Source: Paenibacillus alba
Lineage (GTDB): Bacteria; Bacillota; Bacilli; Paenibacillales; NBRC-103111
DNA length: 64,000 bases
Direction: 5' to 3'
Assembly (NCBI RefSeq): GCF_013204855.1
Contig: NZ_JABMKZ010000029.1
Coordinates: 1 to 64,000 of the forward strand
The position numbers were made by a program, and so were the translations under genes. Numbering within the stretch: position 1 is the stretch's first letter; every line of letters starts with the position of its first letter. The notes below the pieces were generated by a model, which worked only from the letters and a program-made list of their open reading frames with translations, made no database searches and was not told where the DNA came from. Of the stretch, positions 44,260 through 54,670 are shown piece after piece.

Positions 44260-45600
44260 TTACTTAACCAACACATGTGTCTCCTTGACAGGACCTTCTA
44301 CAAATTGGCCACGGGTTTGGAGAATATAACGAATCTCTTCGGCAGAAACCATCCGAACATCGCTGAAGCCAGATTTGACTGTTAAGGCTGCTGCGGTTCC
44401 TGCTGCTTCGCCGATAGCACTGATTCCTGACATTACACGATAAGAAGCGTGAGCTTCAAATGTACCGCTAATGCAGCGCGAGCTTAATAGCAGATTGCCA
44501 AATCCTTTGGCGATAAGGCTGCGATAAGGAATATGATAATACCCTGGGCTCGGCAAAATCGTCATGTACTCTTGGTGATTTTTTTTCCCATCTGGATCAT
44601 GGACATCCACATCATAAGCACACGCCGCCACCATATCATCAAACTTGCGAACTTGCAGACAGTCTTCTCCGGTTAACATGTAGTCTCCGACAACTCTACG
44701 GCCTTCACGAACCCCTAGCTTCGTAAAAATAGTCTCGATCTTCGCATCCCGGAAAGCAGGATGCTCCCTGATCGCTTCAACTAATTCGTATACTTGAACT
44801 TTGCCGATTTCAAACGCGCTTTCAACCGATCCTGGAATCGTGGGATCAACATCGTTCACAGCCGTCGAATTAAATAGGAATGCTTTGCCATCTGGGTAAG
44901 GGAATGCTAATACGCCCTGACGCATATTCGTGCTGTTCGTTCTCTGTTTCATCGCCATATAATAAGGCTTGAGCGTCTCTTCCAGCCAAAAAAAGCAGCC
45001 CCAGCTTGTAACATCCTTTACTTTAAACAGCGAGGGATCGAATCCAGTGAGTTTGAAAGTAACCGTCGCCATCTGCATCTTTCCATCTTTTTCACGCCCC
45101 TTTTGAAACTCTGCTCCTGCCAATGCAGACAAATTTCCGTCTGCTGTGCCGTCAAGAAACACACGACCGAATACATGCGTTTGCTTAGATCCAGTGATCG
45201 TCACTGAACGAATATTCCCATCTTCCACCTGTACGGCGTCCACTTCGCAGTCCGTCCATACGGTCAGATTTTTCTCTTTTTGAATTAATCGATGGTACGT
45301 TTCTTTTAATTCCTGTTCATCATAGCTGGATACCGTTTCCTCATCAAAGGTCAAGCCCGTATTCTGATAGGCCTGAGGGAATAATTCCTTATGAATCCCC
45401 GTGTTCACACATCTTCCATCATGATCACGAAACTTGCATACTAAAGCGATTGCCGCATGGACACCCGTTCCGCCAATCTCACTCATTTTTTCAATAAGCA
45501 GCACCTTGCTGTGTAATCTTGAAGCAGCTAAAGCTGCACAAATGCCGCCTACGCCTGCGCCAACAATCACAATGTCAAAATCGTTTGTCCAATCATTCAT
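44260..45600 (-). CDS. FAD-dependent oxidoreductase (FAD_oxidored family)
   Basis: About 446 aa from ATG at 45600 (MNDWTNDFDIVIV), preceded by AGAGGAGTGATATCC. Dinucleotide-binding motif VGAGVGGICAALAASR (about 14-29), a conserved GTGVHA segment, FLDGTADGNLSALAGAE and a C-terminal SSRCISGTFEAHASYRVM. This family is frequent in polysaccharide-utilisation loci; its substrate there is generally unproven. No signal peptide, so it acts on imported sugar. It follows the permease genes by 28 bp. Confidence 0.83.
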   Translation of the reverse strand: MNDWTNDFDIVIVGAGVGGICAALAASRLHSKVLLIEKMSEIGGTGVHAAIALVCKFRDHDGRCVNTGIHKELFPQAYQNTGLTFDEETVSSYDEQELKETYHRLIQKEKNLTVWTDCEVDAVQVEDGNIRSVTITGSKQTHVFGRVFLDGTADGNLSALAGAEFQKGREKDGKMQMATVTFKLTGFDPSLFKVKDVTSWGCFFWLEETLKPYYMAMKQRTNSTNMRQGVLAFPYPDGKAFLFNSTAVNDVDPTIPGSVESAFEIGKVQVYELVEAIREHPAFRDAKIETIFTKLGVREGRRVVGDYMLTGEDCLQVRKFDDMVAACAYDVDVHDPDGKKNHQEYMTILPSPGYYHIPYRSLIAKGFGNLLLSSRCISGTFEAHASYRVMSGISAIGEAAGTAAALTVKSGFSDVRMVSAEEIRYILQTRGQFVEGPVKETHVLVK

Positions 45601-45628
45601 GGATATCACTCCTCTAATAAAATTAGGT

Positions 45629-46450
45629 TTAGCCCTTCAGGCCGCTGCTGGCAATGCCTTCAACAAAAAATCTTTGGAAGATGGCTACGACGATGATAAG
45701 AGGAAGCAGCGCCGAAACGGAAGCAGCCATAATCAACGAATAATTCGCACCGTATTCATCTACAAAGCTGGAAAGGCCAATCGGTAGTGTGAACAATTCA
45801 CTCGAACGCAGGAAGATCAACGGATTCTCATATTCGTTCCAATGCCATGTAAAGGTCAGGATGAGAAGTGTTACGATGGCAGGCTTCGTTAATGGCAAGC
45901 AAATTTGCCAATAGATCCGGAAGAATCCTGCTCCATCCACTTTTGCAGCTTCAAGAAGCTCACTTGGGATCGTACTGAAAAATTGTCTCATCAGGAACGT
46001 TCCGAATACTGTAAAAATCCCAGGCAAAATGACGGCCCAGTGGGTGTTCACCAAGCCAACGCGATCGAACAGGATAAACCTAGGAACAAGCAGCACCTGA
46101 GCAGGGATGATCATAGTAGCCAAGTACATAAGGAAGATAAAGTCTCTTCCCTTGAAATTCAGTTTGGCGAATGCGAACCCAGCCAGTGAGCTGGTGATGA
46201 TGGAGCCGACAACCGTAAAGAAGGTGATTTTGGCCGAGTTCCAGTAAAACAAAGCAAACTTATATTTGCCGCCCCAAACCTCTTCGTAGTTCGAGAGAAT
46301 CGGATTCTGAGGAATCCAATGGATCGGGTACTTGAATAAATCAGCTTGGATTTTGAAGGATGAAGAAATCATCCAGATGAACGGAATCAAAACTGTGACA
46401 CCCAAAACCAACATGACGAGGGTAACGCTTAATTTTCGCAAAGAAACCAC
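45629..46450 (-). CDS. carbohydrate ABC permease, MalG-type (system 1)
   Basis: 273 aa, six membrane helices, coupling loop ELLEAAKVDGAGFFRIYWQI, C-terminal GIASSGLKG. GTG start behind GGAGTGGGTTTGTT. Paralogue of the permease at 53802. Confidence 0.92.
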   Translation of the reverse strand: MVSLRKLSVTLVMLVLGVTVLIPFIWMISSSFKIQADLFKYPIHWIPQNPILSNYEEVWGGKYKFALFYWNSAKITFFTVVGSIITSSLAGFAFAKLNFKGRDFIFLMYLATMIIPAQVLLVPRFILFDRVGLVNTHWAVILPGIFTVFGTFLMRQFFSTIPSELLEAAKVDGAGFFRIYWQICLPLTKPAIVTLLILTFTWHWNEYENPLIFLRSSELFTLPIGLSSFVDEYGANYSLIMAASVSALLPLIIVVAIFQRFFVEGIASSGLKG

Positions 46451-46468
46451 AACAAACCCACTCCTCCA

Positions 46469-47368
46469 TTAAAAATGCTGCTGCCACTTCTTCTGACTGC
46501 GCCACTGAACCAAAGTAATCGAGAAAATGATGATGAATAAAACCCAGGACATCGCTGCCGCATAACCCATTTTGTAATTCTGGAAGGCAGTGAGATAAAT
46601 ATGATACGCGATAACCATGGTCGAATTGACCGGTCCGCCTTGTGTCATCACATTCACAACAGCAAAGACCTGGAAGGTGGAAATAATCAGTGTAATCGCA
46701 ATTAAAAAGGTCGTTGGCTTCAGCATGGGAACCGTGATATTGAAAAACTGCCTTATCCCTGTGGCTCCGTCAATCGAAGCCGCTTCATATAAATCTTTGG
46801 GGATTCCTTGCAGCCCCGCCATATACAGCACCATCGTATATCCAATGTAAGTCCACACGACCATAATGATGATAGCCGGCAAAGCCCACGCCGTACTCCC
46901 TAACCACCCGGGAGGATTGTCAATCCCCAGCGATCTAAGAAACGCGTTGATTGGGCCATCTTGGGCATTGTAAAGCACGCTCCATACCACAGAAACGGCA
47001 ACCAAACTGCTGACATAAGGCAGGAAAAACAAAGTTCGTAATAAACCTTTGGCATAGACATGTCGATTAAGCAGATCAGCTACAACCAAACCAATCGCCA
47101 TAGCACTGGGCACCGTTACGCCTGTTAGAATCAAATTGTTCCGCAGTGCGTGCCATAAATACACGTCATTCACTAATTTCTCAAGATTTCCTAGCCCAGC
47201 AAAACTCAGCCCAGCAAAGCCTTTTAAGTAATCCCAATCTGCAAAAATCAGCATAAAACTGAAAAGCAGCGGTAGAATGACGAAGAAAAAAACACCGAGA
47301 AAATTCGGCAAAATAAACAAATAACCCGCCAATTGTTCCTTCCTGTTATGCTTGGACACTCGTTGCAT
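46469..47368 (-). CDS. carbohydrate ABC permease, MalF/UgpA-type (system 1)
   Basis: 299 aa with six membrane helices and the coupling loop DLYEAASIDGATGIRQFFNI. It ends SQKKWQQHF, closely like the 54671 permease (GQKKWVHY), of which it is a paralogue. ATG behind GAGGTGGCATC. No binding-protein gene lies next to it, unlike system 2; the matching one is probably at 60773. Confidence 0.92.
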   Translation of the reverse strand: MQRVSKHNRKEQLAGYLFILPNFLGVFFFVILPLLFSFMLIFADWDYLKGFAGLSFAGLGNLEKLVNDVYLWHALRNNLILTGVTVPSAMAIGLVVADLLNRHVYAKGLLRTLFFLPYVSSLVAVSVVWSVLYNAQDGPINAFLRSLGIDNPPGWLGSTAWALPAIIIMVVWTYIGYTMVLYMAGLQGIPKDLYEAASIDGATGIRQFFNITVPMLKPTTFLIAITLIISTFQVFAVVNVMTQGGPVNSTMVIAYHIYLTAFQNYKMGYAAAMSWVLFIIIFSITLVQWRSQKKWQQHF

Positions 47369-47505
47369 GATGCCACCTCATTTAGCCATATTAAACCCAT
47401 ACCCGTATCATAATCAGTAGCGCATCAGAGTGGAATGGCGTGATTTAGGTTGTTACAGCGTTGATTTTAAGATGTAGGGAAACAAATTTCAAAAAATAGA
47501 AGCAA

Positions 47506-47550
47506 ACAAAAAAACTCCGGCTGTCTGCTGAGGCAGATGACAACCGGAAT
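47506..47550 (-). terminator. terminator of the SLH glycosidase gene
   Basis: Minus strand CCGGTTGTC-at-CTGC / GCAG-acaGCCGG stem followed by T7. It separates the system 2 operon from the system 1 permeases. Confidence 0.85.
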
Positions 47551-47570
47551 TCTTTTGCTCCTTCTTCTTA

Positions 47571-50500
47571 TTACCGGGTAAGCTTACTTCCCGTGTCGGC
47601 TGTACGCTTAAGGGAAATCAGCCTTAGAATGGCAGTAACCGTTTCTGCCCGTGTTGTTTGTTCGGCTGGATGGAACTGTTCTCCATCCCCCTCTATAACG
47701 CCCTTCCGGGTTGCTTCATATACATACCCGGCGGCCCATTGCGGGATATCAGCATGATCCGAGAATCCCTTGGCTAGCTGCGGGCTTTGACTCGCTGCTT
47801 GGCCGGCGGTGCGCATAAGCAGCACCGTCATTTCAGCACGTGAGATGAACGTCTGGGGACGAATGGTGCTATCCTCGTAACCTTCCAGCCATCCCGCATA
47901 TACGGCATCGGCCACGGCTTGCTTCGCCCAGGTGCTGATGGCGCCGGAATCCGCAAAATCAAGATTACCGCCGCTTGCCGAAGGCTTCATGGCCCGCACC
48001 AGAAATACCAGAAACTCCTCCCTGGTCACCGGCTCATCCGGTCTGAAGGCTTGGTCCTCATATCCGTTGACCCATCCTTGGGCGAAAGCCTCCCAGATGC
48101 CGGACTCCGCCCAGTGGCCTTCAATATCCCATGGGAGATCAGCGGGATTATTGGTAGTGCCTTGGAGGTCCGGCTTGCTGGCCATGGCAAACACGGCAAA
48201 CTTCGTAAAATGATCTATTTGGACGGTGATAGCGTTCCCGATTACTGTACCGCCGATTTCCACCCATTCCTGTACTTTTTCGTTGTAATAGAAGATAGAA
48301 GCCTTTTGGCCGTCTTTAATCTCTTCGGGCTTAAACTGCAGTGTCAAGGTCACGGCTTGGGCAATCGGACCTTCCACATCCTTTGTAATTTCATAGACAG
48401 GGCTTAAGAATGTACCTGGCGCACGGACTGTCAGCCCTTTGATATCATACAGCTTCTCAATGGCAATTCGTACGGATGTGTTTAAACTTCCGGCAGGAAT
48501 GTGCAGGCGCACCTCCTCGCCCAATCCCACATCCCCTGCCTCTCCAGCCGCGAGAGTCAGCTTGCCTCTGGTAACACTGCTTACGGTAGGCACATTGGAA
48601 GATGAGCTTTGCTGGCTTTGCTTGTAAAACACAAACTGAACTGTTCGAGGCAATTGTACGCCATCCACGCTGGCCTCAACAATGGCTGTACCCGCTTCGG
48701 TTGAAGTAAGGGTTGCCGTATACACTCCGTTCTCCTCCACAATAGGACTTAACTGTCCAAGAGAAGCTGCAAGCTGAATAGAGGCCGCCGTGGTAACGGC
48801 GTTTCCATCCTTGTCTTTAAGCTCCAGCTTGATTGTTGCCATACTGATGCCGTCTGCCAGAACCCGATCCGGACTTCCGCTCAGCACACTTTTATTAACC
48901 GAGGCAGATGAGCCCAGATCCAACAAGATCGGTGTAAAAGGCGCCAGCTCCAGATCGGAGGCATTTAATGAAACATCGGCAATCAGCTCTTTGGAGATGC
49001 CCGCGGGACGTTCTTCCCGCAGCACGGAGACGCGCTTTGCTTCCAAACTATAGTTGACCAGATTCAGAAGCAACCGACCCTTATGCACGGCCGTCTGCCA
49101 GCCCACATCGGTTACCAGGGAACCAGTAGCGGCATCCGTCACACGAACAGGAAGCGTATTCATCTGCTCCAGCACCGGAAGCACCGCTGTCCGGATTTCC
49201 TCGACGCTCGGCGATACCAGCTTGCCCGCGCCATATTCGGACGGCATGATGATCGCCCGGCTCACGACGGCATCATGCAGCCCATCAGACAGAGGTTGAT
49301 CATGCTCATTGCGGGAAAGAGATTCTTCGCCGATCAGCACCACCTTGCCGCCTGCCTCACTGAATGCCTTCACAGCGGCAAGGGTACTCGCGTTTACATG
49401 CGCAGCAGCCGGCACAATCAAGAGCTTGTAGCCGTCCAATCCACCTTGAGCCGCCTGCTTCTCACTGACAAAGCTGATTCGTTGTCCGCTGTACGCTAGA
49501 GCTGCATAGCTTTTTCGCAGCGTATCCTCGCTGGCATTGTTGTAGATGCCGGAGGCCAAGGAATATAGAATGGCGACTTGGGACTTCACATCCTGCAGCG
49601 CCGTCACCTCCTCCGCTAGCCGGTTGAGATCATGATTGGTTCTGCCTATATCCGCCACCACATCAGGCCGGTGGAGAAGACTGCCCATGAAATCGCTGGT
49701 AGCATCATAGGTCCGTTCCCATACCCAGTTTGTGGAAGCGCTTTTGCCATGAACGGCGCCTTGCCACAGAATGGCCCTTACTCGCTTGGCCTGCTCGGGA
49801 ATATACTGGTCATCCCCATCTTTTATGAAATGATGCTCCGAGTTGAAAATAGGCGCCGGATGGAAGGAACGCTGCATGTCATAGAAGCTGAGCTCTTTGA
49901 TAAATCCGTCAGGTCCGTCTCCGATGACATTGTAGGCATCATTGCCATTAATTTGGCTGAAAGACGAGAACTGCTCATAGTCTACGCCCCAATTCAGGCT
50001 CTCCTGCAGCTTTGCCATCGTCTTGGACTGTACAGGCAGGTCCGGAGCCATCTCATGAATAATGTCCGCCATCCACTGATGCCAGTCGGAGAAAACCTTG
50101 TTATTAAAGGTTACCCAATCGTATACAATTGGCGTGGCTGCAATGGCTGAAGGCATCTGGATCTGTTCAAAAGAGGTATAAGACTTTCCATATACCTGAT
50201 TCAGCTCAACCAGATCATCTCCGTATAACTCCTTCAGGTAGTCATGCCACGCAGGCAAATAATAAGAGTCGCGATTGGTTTGGTATACCGGCTCGTTGGT
50301 TATCGTAACCGTCAACAAGGACTTATAATCCTTAACCAAAGGGATCACGGTCCGCAAATAATCCTCGATGACTTCTTTGGCTTTCGGTTGACCAATCACG
50401 AATTTGATGTTCCCCGCGTTGTTGCTCTTGAGTCCCGGGTTTTTTTTCAGTATCCAATCCGGGAAATAGTGGGGAGAGAGGAGCAAATTCACGGCGATGT

Positions 50501-53500
50501 TATTCGCTTCCGCATTTTTCAGCACTTCCACAACATTGGCCTTCAGGTAATCTGTGGCCCCAAAATAATCCTTTGCGGGGTCCGTCGTATCCCAATTCAT
50601 CGTTTCCTCAAAGCCGGCATTCTGGACCAGATTCTCATTTCCGCCCAGTTCGGTCATGCTCAGATCATCCAGCCAAAGAATCTGCTCATTCTCCGACAGG
50701 AAGACAAGGGAAAAAGCAGTTTCCGCCGATCCCGTTTTATAGGTATAACTGACCTCCTGCCAGTCATAGGTGCCCGTTGGCAGCGCTTGGCGCAAATTCC
50801 AGCCGGCGTTACCCGGGAACCAGGCGTTTCTCACATTCCCTCCCTTCACCCAAGCTCTGATCTGATAGGTTGTATTTGGCTTTACAATCATGACCTGTGA
50901 AACATACTTGTACATATTAGGCTGCTTGGGGGACGTATTGACAATCTTTAAAGACTGCCCGCCGCTGTGATGCACGGCTTTGTCCACTTCTACCGATCCG
51001 AAGGCGCTTCCACCAGAGCTGTATTGCGGAATGTACCCTTCCTTCTCGGTAATCACCCTGTGAGGTCCGATTTCAATCTGGATCACATTGGTTCCGAAAT
51101 CCTGAAACTTCGCAATATCCTTGCGCACCTGATTGAAATGGCCGTATCCGTTTAAAAAAACTGGACGAACTTCCTCCGCTCCCGTACTTCTCACCCGGGT
51201 CAGACCCCTAAAGCCGTATTCGGTCCGCTCCAGTTCCCCCGTCACATAGCGAGGCGCCGCTTTGGGCGTCAACGTGCCGTTCAGATAACCAAGCAGATTA
51301 GTCATGGCCTCATCGTACAACGAATCCAAAGTTTCCATTACATAATAAGCCCTTGTCAGAGCACCCTGCCCAACATCCTCCTTGCCATATGCGATGAAAT
51401 CCTTGATCGTTGTATAATTGATGCGTTCATAATCAGTCGACAGACCTTGCTCCTCCGCCTGCAAAAGCATACCCTCCAGGGCAGGCAGCTTGGCGGATAT
51501 GGCATCCAAACCATTGTTCAACTGCCCGGCACCGATCTCCACATCAATTGACGCAGGGAATTGTCTAGATATACCAGTCGTCTGCTCCGCTGCTGAAACA
51601 ATGGTTCTGTAACTTCCTTTATCAGCGATGACGCAATGTCCCTCCTTAGTCAGAACCATTCCCGCTGGCACTGTTACTTCACTATCCAGCCCCAAAAGCT
51701 CCGAACGAAGAGAGATTGTCTTGGCTTCATTGCTGTAATTAACCAAATTCAAATTGTAAGCGATTTCTTTTTCTGTTTCGGCCGTCCGGGGGATCTCCAG
51801 CCAGAAGCTCCACGGATCCTGCGCCGGCACCCGATAGAGGCTGGCAAGCTGCTTGCCGTCCTTCACCCTGCCGATGCCGCTCGTCCATTCCAGCCACCCC
51901 CTTCTTCCTTCGCCGTCATTGTCATTGACCAGCATCGAGAAGGAAATCGGCCCTTCGGCGGGTTTGGATGCGAAAATTGCTTCCCAAGGAATTTTGGCCT
52001 CATAAAACGTATCATTGCCGTTCACGACAGCCTTGGCGGTTACAGCTTCCTTGCCGATATTAGCGCTGCCGTCTTTCCAGCGCCACACCTGAGTCTCTCC
52101 GTTCAGCAGATTGAATCCGTACTCGGCTCCATAAACGCCGTCCTGGCTGAATGCAATCTGAACACTGTCGCCCATCCACATATCGGCACCAGCGATGGAG
52201 TAGTGCACATTGTCCCTAACCTTGGCAGAAATATAAAAATAATCGTCGTTATAAGCAAATCTGGCGTTCATGGACAGATCCTCCGCACCCGCCCAGCCCG
52301 ATATCTGGTTCTGAGTGGTGCCTGCCGTTGGCAGCGAAATACCGGTATACTTCTCCCAGTCCTCCAAGCTGCCATCCATCACAAGCCCCTCCGCCCAAAA
52401 AACGGGAACATGGGTGCCGCCGCCCAGTTTCGCTTTGAAAGTATCCCAGTACTCCAGGGTTTCTCCGGCTGCCCCTGTCCCCAACGTATACGGCAGCACG
52501 GCAACGGCGCTGGCTTCGTATCCGTCCTTCTGACCATATGCCTTCACCGTTACACCAGACGCAACAGGGAAAGGGGTGGTGTACGTCTGCTTCGTTCCAG
52601 AGGTGACGGGATCGCTGCCGTCGGTGGTGTACCTGATCGTGGCGCCTTCCGTTGCTGTAGACAAGGCAACCAATGACCCTGGCAATATTCCCCCTGGTTC
52701 AGGCGAGCTTGTTACCGGCTGCACTTGCTTAAGGATAACAGCATTCAGCTGATCCACCACATAGCTGACCGAGGTCCGATTATCCCAGCCTGTAGCGCTT
52801 GGTCCTGTTTTCGTATGCAGCGATATCTCGGCAATTCGGTTCCGTACAGCAGAATTGGCGAAGTCCAGCTTCACCCCATTCCACCGGTTAGCCAGAAGTT
52901 TGGGCAGCTGCACCTCTGAGACAGTTCCAGAGACATCCTTCACTTTCAGGTATAACGGTTCATTGCCGGAGGTGGTTTGAGAGAGGGGATAGACGTCCAT
53001 CGTAACCGTTGATGCCTGGCTCAAATTAAGCTCCGGCGCAATGCTCCAGACATATGACATTTGATCTGTCTGGCTTGAGGTTTTGGCAAAGGTGAGCTTG
53101 GCGGCCTTTTCCCCTTCCGTATGGAGATCATATACGGATTCGACAACGGTGGTTCCGCCGGTGCCTGCGGTGGTCCAAGCGGACAGATTTTCAAAGCCAT
53201 TCAGGGGAATATTCTCCTGTATACTGTCAAAGCCTCCGTTGCGAAGCAGGTTATGCTCTGTATTGGTCTCCTTCAGGGTCAATTCATCCAGCCAAACGGC
53301 TTCCGACTTATCCTCGATCAAGATCCGGAAGGCCAACGTTGTTTCATTAGATTTGGTGGTATAGCTTGCGGTAACCTTCTTCCAGTCAAAGGAACCCGAT
53401 CCAACACTGGTACGGGGTTCCCAGTTGGCTCCGAAGCTTACCCCTTTCATATTGCTGCCCTTGACCCACATGCTCAAATCATACCGGGTATTAGGTTTTA

Positions 53501-53768
53501 CACTTCCAGTCTGGGATATATTCATGTACACATTGGAAGCTTTGTCCGAATGATAAGCAATCTTCAGCGAATGGCTTCCTTGATGGAATACATTGGAATC
53601 CAAGCCATATTCCACATCCGGCAACCCGGCAAAGCTCATGTACCAAACGGGGATCATCCTGCTGGTATCAGCCGATGCAAAGGCCGCAGCGGATTTCCAC
53701 CATGCAAATTGGACAGTAGATAGCACAAGAACGGCACATAAAAAACACAGGCATACCTTTTTCACCAT
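47571..53768 (-). CDS. giant surface GH42-like beta-galactosidase with CBMs and three SLH domains
   Basis: 2065 aa. Signal peptide (1-33). CBM-like sandwich (about 50-166), a second sandwich (190-344), a chitobiase C-terminal-type domain (354-424), a CBM9-like domain (461-644), then a GH42-like barrel (about 838-1390). The barrel has acid/base Glu1159 in TITNEPV and nucleophile candidate Glu1311 in NSEHHF. A further sandwich (919-1049), homologous to the first, interrupts the barrel after its first strand. A Rossmann-like A42 domain (about 1393-1495), an invasin-like Ig domain (1633-1715), a ZU5-like domain (1735-1863) and three SLH repeats (1875-2055) follow. It would be held on the wall by the SLH repeats and release galactosides or related sugars for the importer. 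ATG behind AGGAGGTAGTTT. Confidence 0.87.
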   Translation of the reverse strand: MVKKVCLCFLCAVLVLSTVQFAWWKSAAAFASADTSRMIPVWYMSFAGLPDVEYGLDSNVFHQGSHSLKIAYHSDKASNVYMNISQTGSVKPNTRYDLSMWVKGSNMKGVSFGANWEPRTSVGSGSFDWKKVTASYTTKSNETTLAFRILIEDKSEAVWLDELTLKETNTEHNLLRNGGFDSIQENIPLNGFENLSAWTTAGTGGTTVVESVYDLHTEGEKAAKLTFAKTSSQTDQMSYVWSIAPELNLSQASTVTMDVYPLSQTTSGNEPLYLKVKDVSGTVSEVQLPKLLANRWNGVKLDFANSAVRNRIAEISLHTKTGPSATGWDNRTSVSYVVDQLNAVILKQVQPVTSSPEPGGILPGSLVALSTATEGATIRYTTDGSDPVTSGTKQTYTTPFPVASGVTVKAYGQKDGYEASAVAVLPYTLGTGAAGETLEYWDTFKAKLGGGTHVPVFWAEGLVMDGSLEDWEKYTGISLPTAGTTQNQISGWAGAEDLSMNARFAYNDDYFYISAKVRDNVHYSIAGADMWMGDSVQIAFSQDGVYGAEYGFNLLNGETQVWRWKDGSANIGKEAVTAKAVVNGNDTFYEAKIPWEAIFASKPAEGPISFSMLVNDNDGEGRRGWLEWTSGIGRVKDGKQLASLYRVPAQDPWSFWLEIPRTAETEKEIAYNLNLVNYSNEAKTISLRSELLGLDSEVTVPAGMVLTKEGHCVIADKGSYRTIVSAAEQTTGISRQFPASIDVEIGAGQLNNGLDAISAKLPALEGMLLQAEEQGLSTDYERINYTTIKDFIAYGKEDVGQGALTRAYYVMETLDSLYDEAMTNLLGYLNGTLTPKAAPRYVTGELERTEYGFRGLTRVRSTGAEEVRPVFLNGYGHFNQVRKDIAKFQDFGTNVIQIEIGPHRVITEKEGYIPQYSSGGSAFGSVEVDKAVHHSGGQSLKIVNTSPKQPNMYKYVSQVMIVKPNTTYQIRAWVKGGNVRNAWFPGNAGWNLRQALPTGTYDWQEVSYTYKTGSAETAFSLVFLSENEQILWLDDLSMTELGGNENLVQNAGFEETMNWDTTDPAKDYFGATDYLKANVVEVLKNAEANNIAVNLLLSPHYFPDWILKKNPGLKSNNAGNIKFVIGQPKAKEVIEDYLRTVIPLVKDYKSLLTVTITNEPVYQTNRDSYYLPAWHDYLKELYGDDLVELNQVYGKSYTSFEQIQMPSAIAATPIVYDWVTFNNKVFSDWHQWMADIIHEMAPDLPVQSKTMAKLQESLNWGVDYEQFSSFSQINGNDAYNVIGDGPDGFIKELSFYDMQRSFHPAPIFNSEHHFIKDGDDQYIPEQAKRVRAILWQGAVHGKSASTNWVWERTYDATSDFMGSLLHRPDVVADIGRTNHDLNRLAEEVTALQDVKSQVAILYSLASGIYNNASEDTLRKSYAALAYSGQRISFVSEKQAAQGGLDGYKLLIVPAAAHVNASTLAAVKAFSEAGGKVVLIGEESLSRNEHDQPLSDGLHDAVVSRAIIMPSEYGAGKLVSPSVEEIRTAVLPVLEQMNTLPVRVTDAATGSLVTDVGWQTAVHKGRLLLNLVNYSLEAKRVSVLREERPAGISKELIADVSLNASDLELAPFTPILLDLGSSASVNKSVLSGSPDRVLADGISMATIKLELKDKDGNAVTTAASIQLAASLGQLSPIVEENGVYTATLTSTEAGTAIVEASVDGVQLPRTVQFVFYKQSQQSSSSNVPTVSSVTRGKLTLAAGEAGDVGLGEEVRLHIPAGSLNTSVRIAIEKLYDIKGLTVRAPGTFLSPVYEITKDVEGPIAQAVTLTLQFKPEEIKDGQKASIFYYNEKVQEWVEIGGTVIGNAITVQIDHFTKFAVFAMASKPDLQGTTNNPADLPWDIEGHWAESGIWEAFAQGWVNGYEDQAFRPDEPVTREEFLVFLVRAMKPSASGGNLDFADSGAISTWAKQAVADAVYAGWLEGYEDSTIRPQTFISRAEMTVLLMRTAGQAASQSPQLAKGFSDHADIPQWAAGYVYEATRKGVIEGDGEQFHPAEQTTRAETVTAILRLISLKRTADTGSKLTR

Positions 53769-53801
53769 AAACTACCTCCTGTTATTGATTGCCCTATCTT
53801 A

Positions 53802-54650
53802 TCATCCTTTGACTGCCGAGCTTGAGAAGCCTTGAATAATATACTTCTGACCTAGAAAAAATACGATGAGCAGAGGCACGACACCTGCTGTGGCGGCAGC
53901 CATCATCAAGTTGTAGTCTACGCCGGCTTCCAGCATGAAGTTCTGCATGCCAAGCGGAACCGTGTAAAGCTTCTTGTCCAGCAGGAAAATCAGCGCATTC
54001 TCATAATCGTTCCACGTCCATGTAAAATCAATGATCGCGAAGGTGGCTAGCACAGGTTTGGAGAGTGGCAGGAACAATTGAATGAAAATCCGGAAATGCC
54101 CTGCCCCGTCAATGAAGGCGGCCTCGGATATTTCATGCGGAATGCTCATGAAAAATTGCCGGATCATAAATACGCCGAATACCGTAAACAAGCCCGGGAG
54201 AATCAGCGCCCAATGGGTATTGTAAATATGCATCCACTCAAACATGATGAATTTAGGGACAAACAGCACTTGCTGCGGAATCATCATCAGACATAGATAC
54301 AGCAGAAAAATCGCATTCCTGCCCTTGAACTCAATACGGCTGAACCCATATGCGGCCAATGCGGCGAGCAGCGGCGCTCCAATCATCAGAAACACCGATA
54401 TCTTCAGAGAGTTTAGATAAAAGAGGAGAAATCCGTCTCCAGTGGTCCAGACCTTGATGTGATTGATCAACACCGGGTCAAACGGAATCCACTGAATAGG
54501 GTAGGTGAAGACGTCCTTTGGTTTCTTAAACGAGGTGCTGATCATCCAGATCATTGGCAAAAGCAAAAGCAGGCTGAAAAGTGCCATGATGATCGTATTC
54601 AAGCCTTTGCCCAGCCGCCCCTTGATTATTCTGGTACTTCTTGCATTCAT
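53802..54650 (-). CDS. carbohydrate ABC permease, MalG-type (system 2)
   Basis: 282 aa from ATG at 54650 (MNARSTRIIKG), preceded by GGAAGGGGGAAAG; a longer frame to 54746 would overlap the upstream gene and is unlikely. Six helices, coupling loop EISEAAFIDGAGHFRIFIQL, C-terminal GFSSSAVKG. It lies 33 bp ahead of the SLH glycosidase. Confidence 0.9.
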   Translation of the reverse strand: MNARSTRIIKGRLGKGLNTIIMALFSLLLLLPMIWMISTSFKKPKDVFTYPIQWIPFDPVLINHIKVWTTGDGFLLFYLNSLKISVFLMIGAPLLAALAAYGFSRIEFKGRNAIFLLYLCLMMIPQQVLFVPKFIMFEWMHIYNTHWALILPGLFTVFGVFMIRQFFMSIPHEISEAAFIDGAGHFRIFIQLFLPLSKPVLATFAIIDFTWTWNDYENALIFLLDKKLYTVPLGMQNFMLEAGVDYNLMMAAATAGVVPLLIVFFLGQKYIIQGFSSSAVKG

Positions 54651-54670
54651 GTTGCGTCTTTCCCCCTTCC

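Noticed and set aside
51636-52676. Long plus-strand open frame (346 codons) opposite the SLH glycosidase
   Set aside because: It is the antisense shadow of the giant gene, with no domain and no ribosome binding site.
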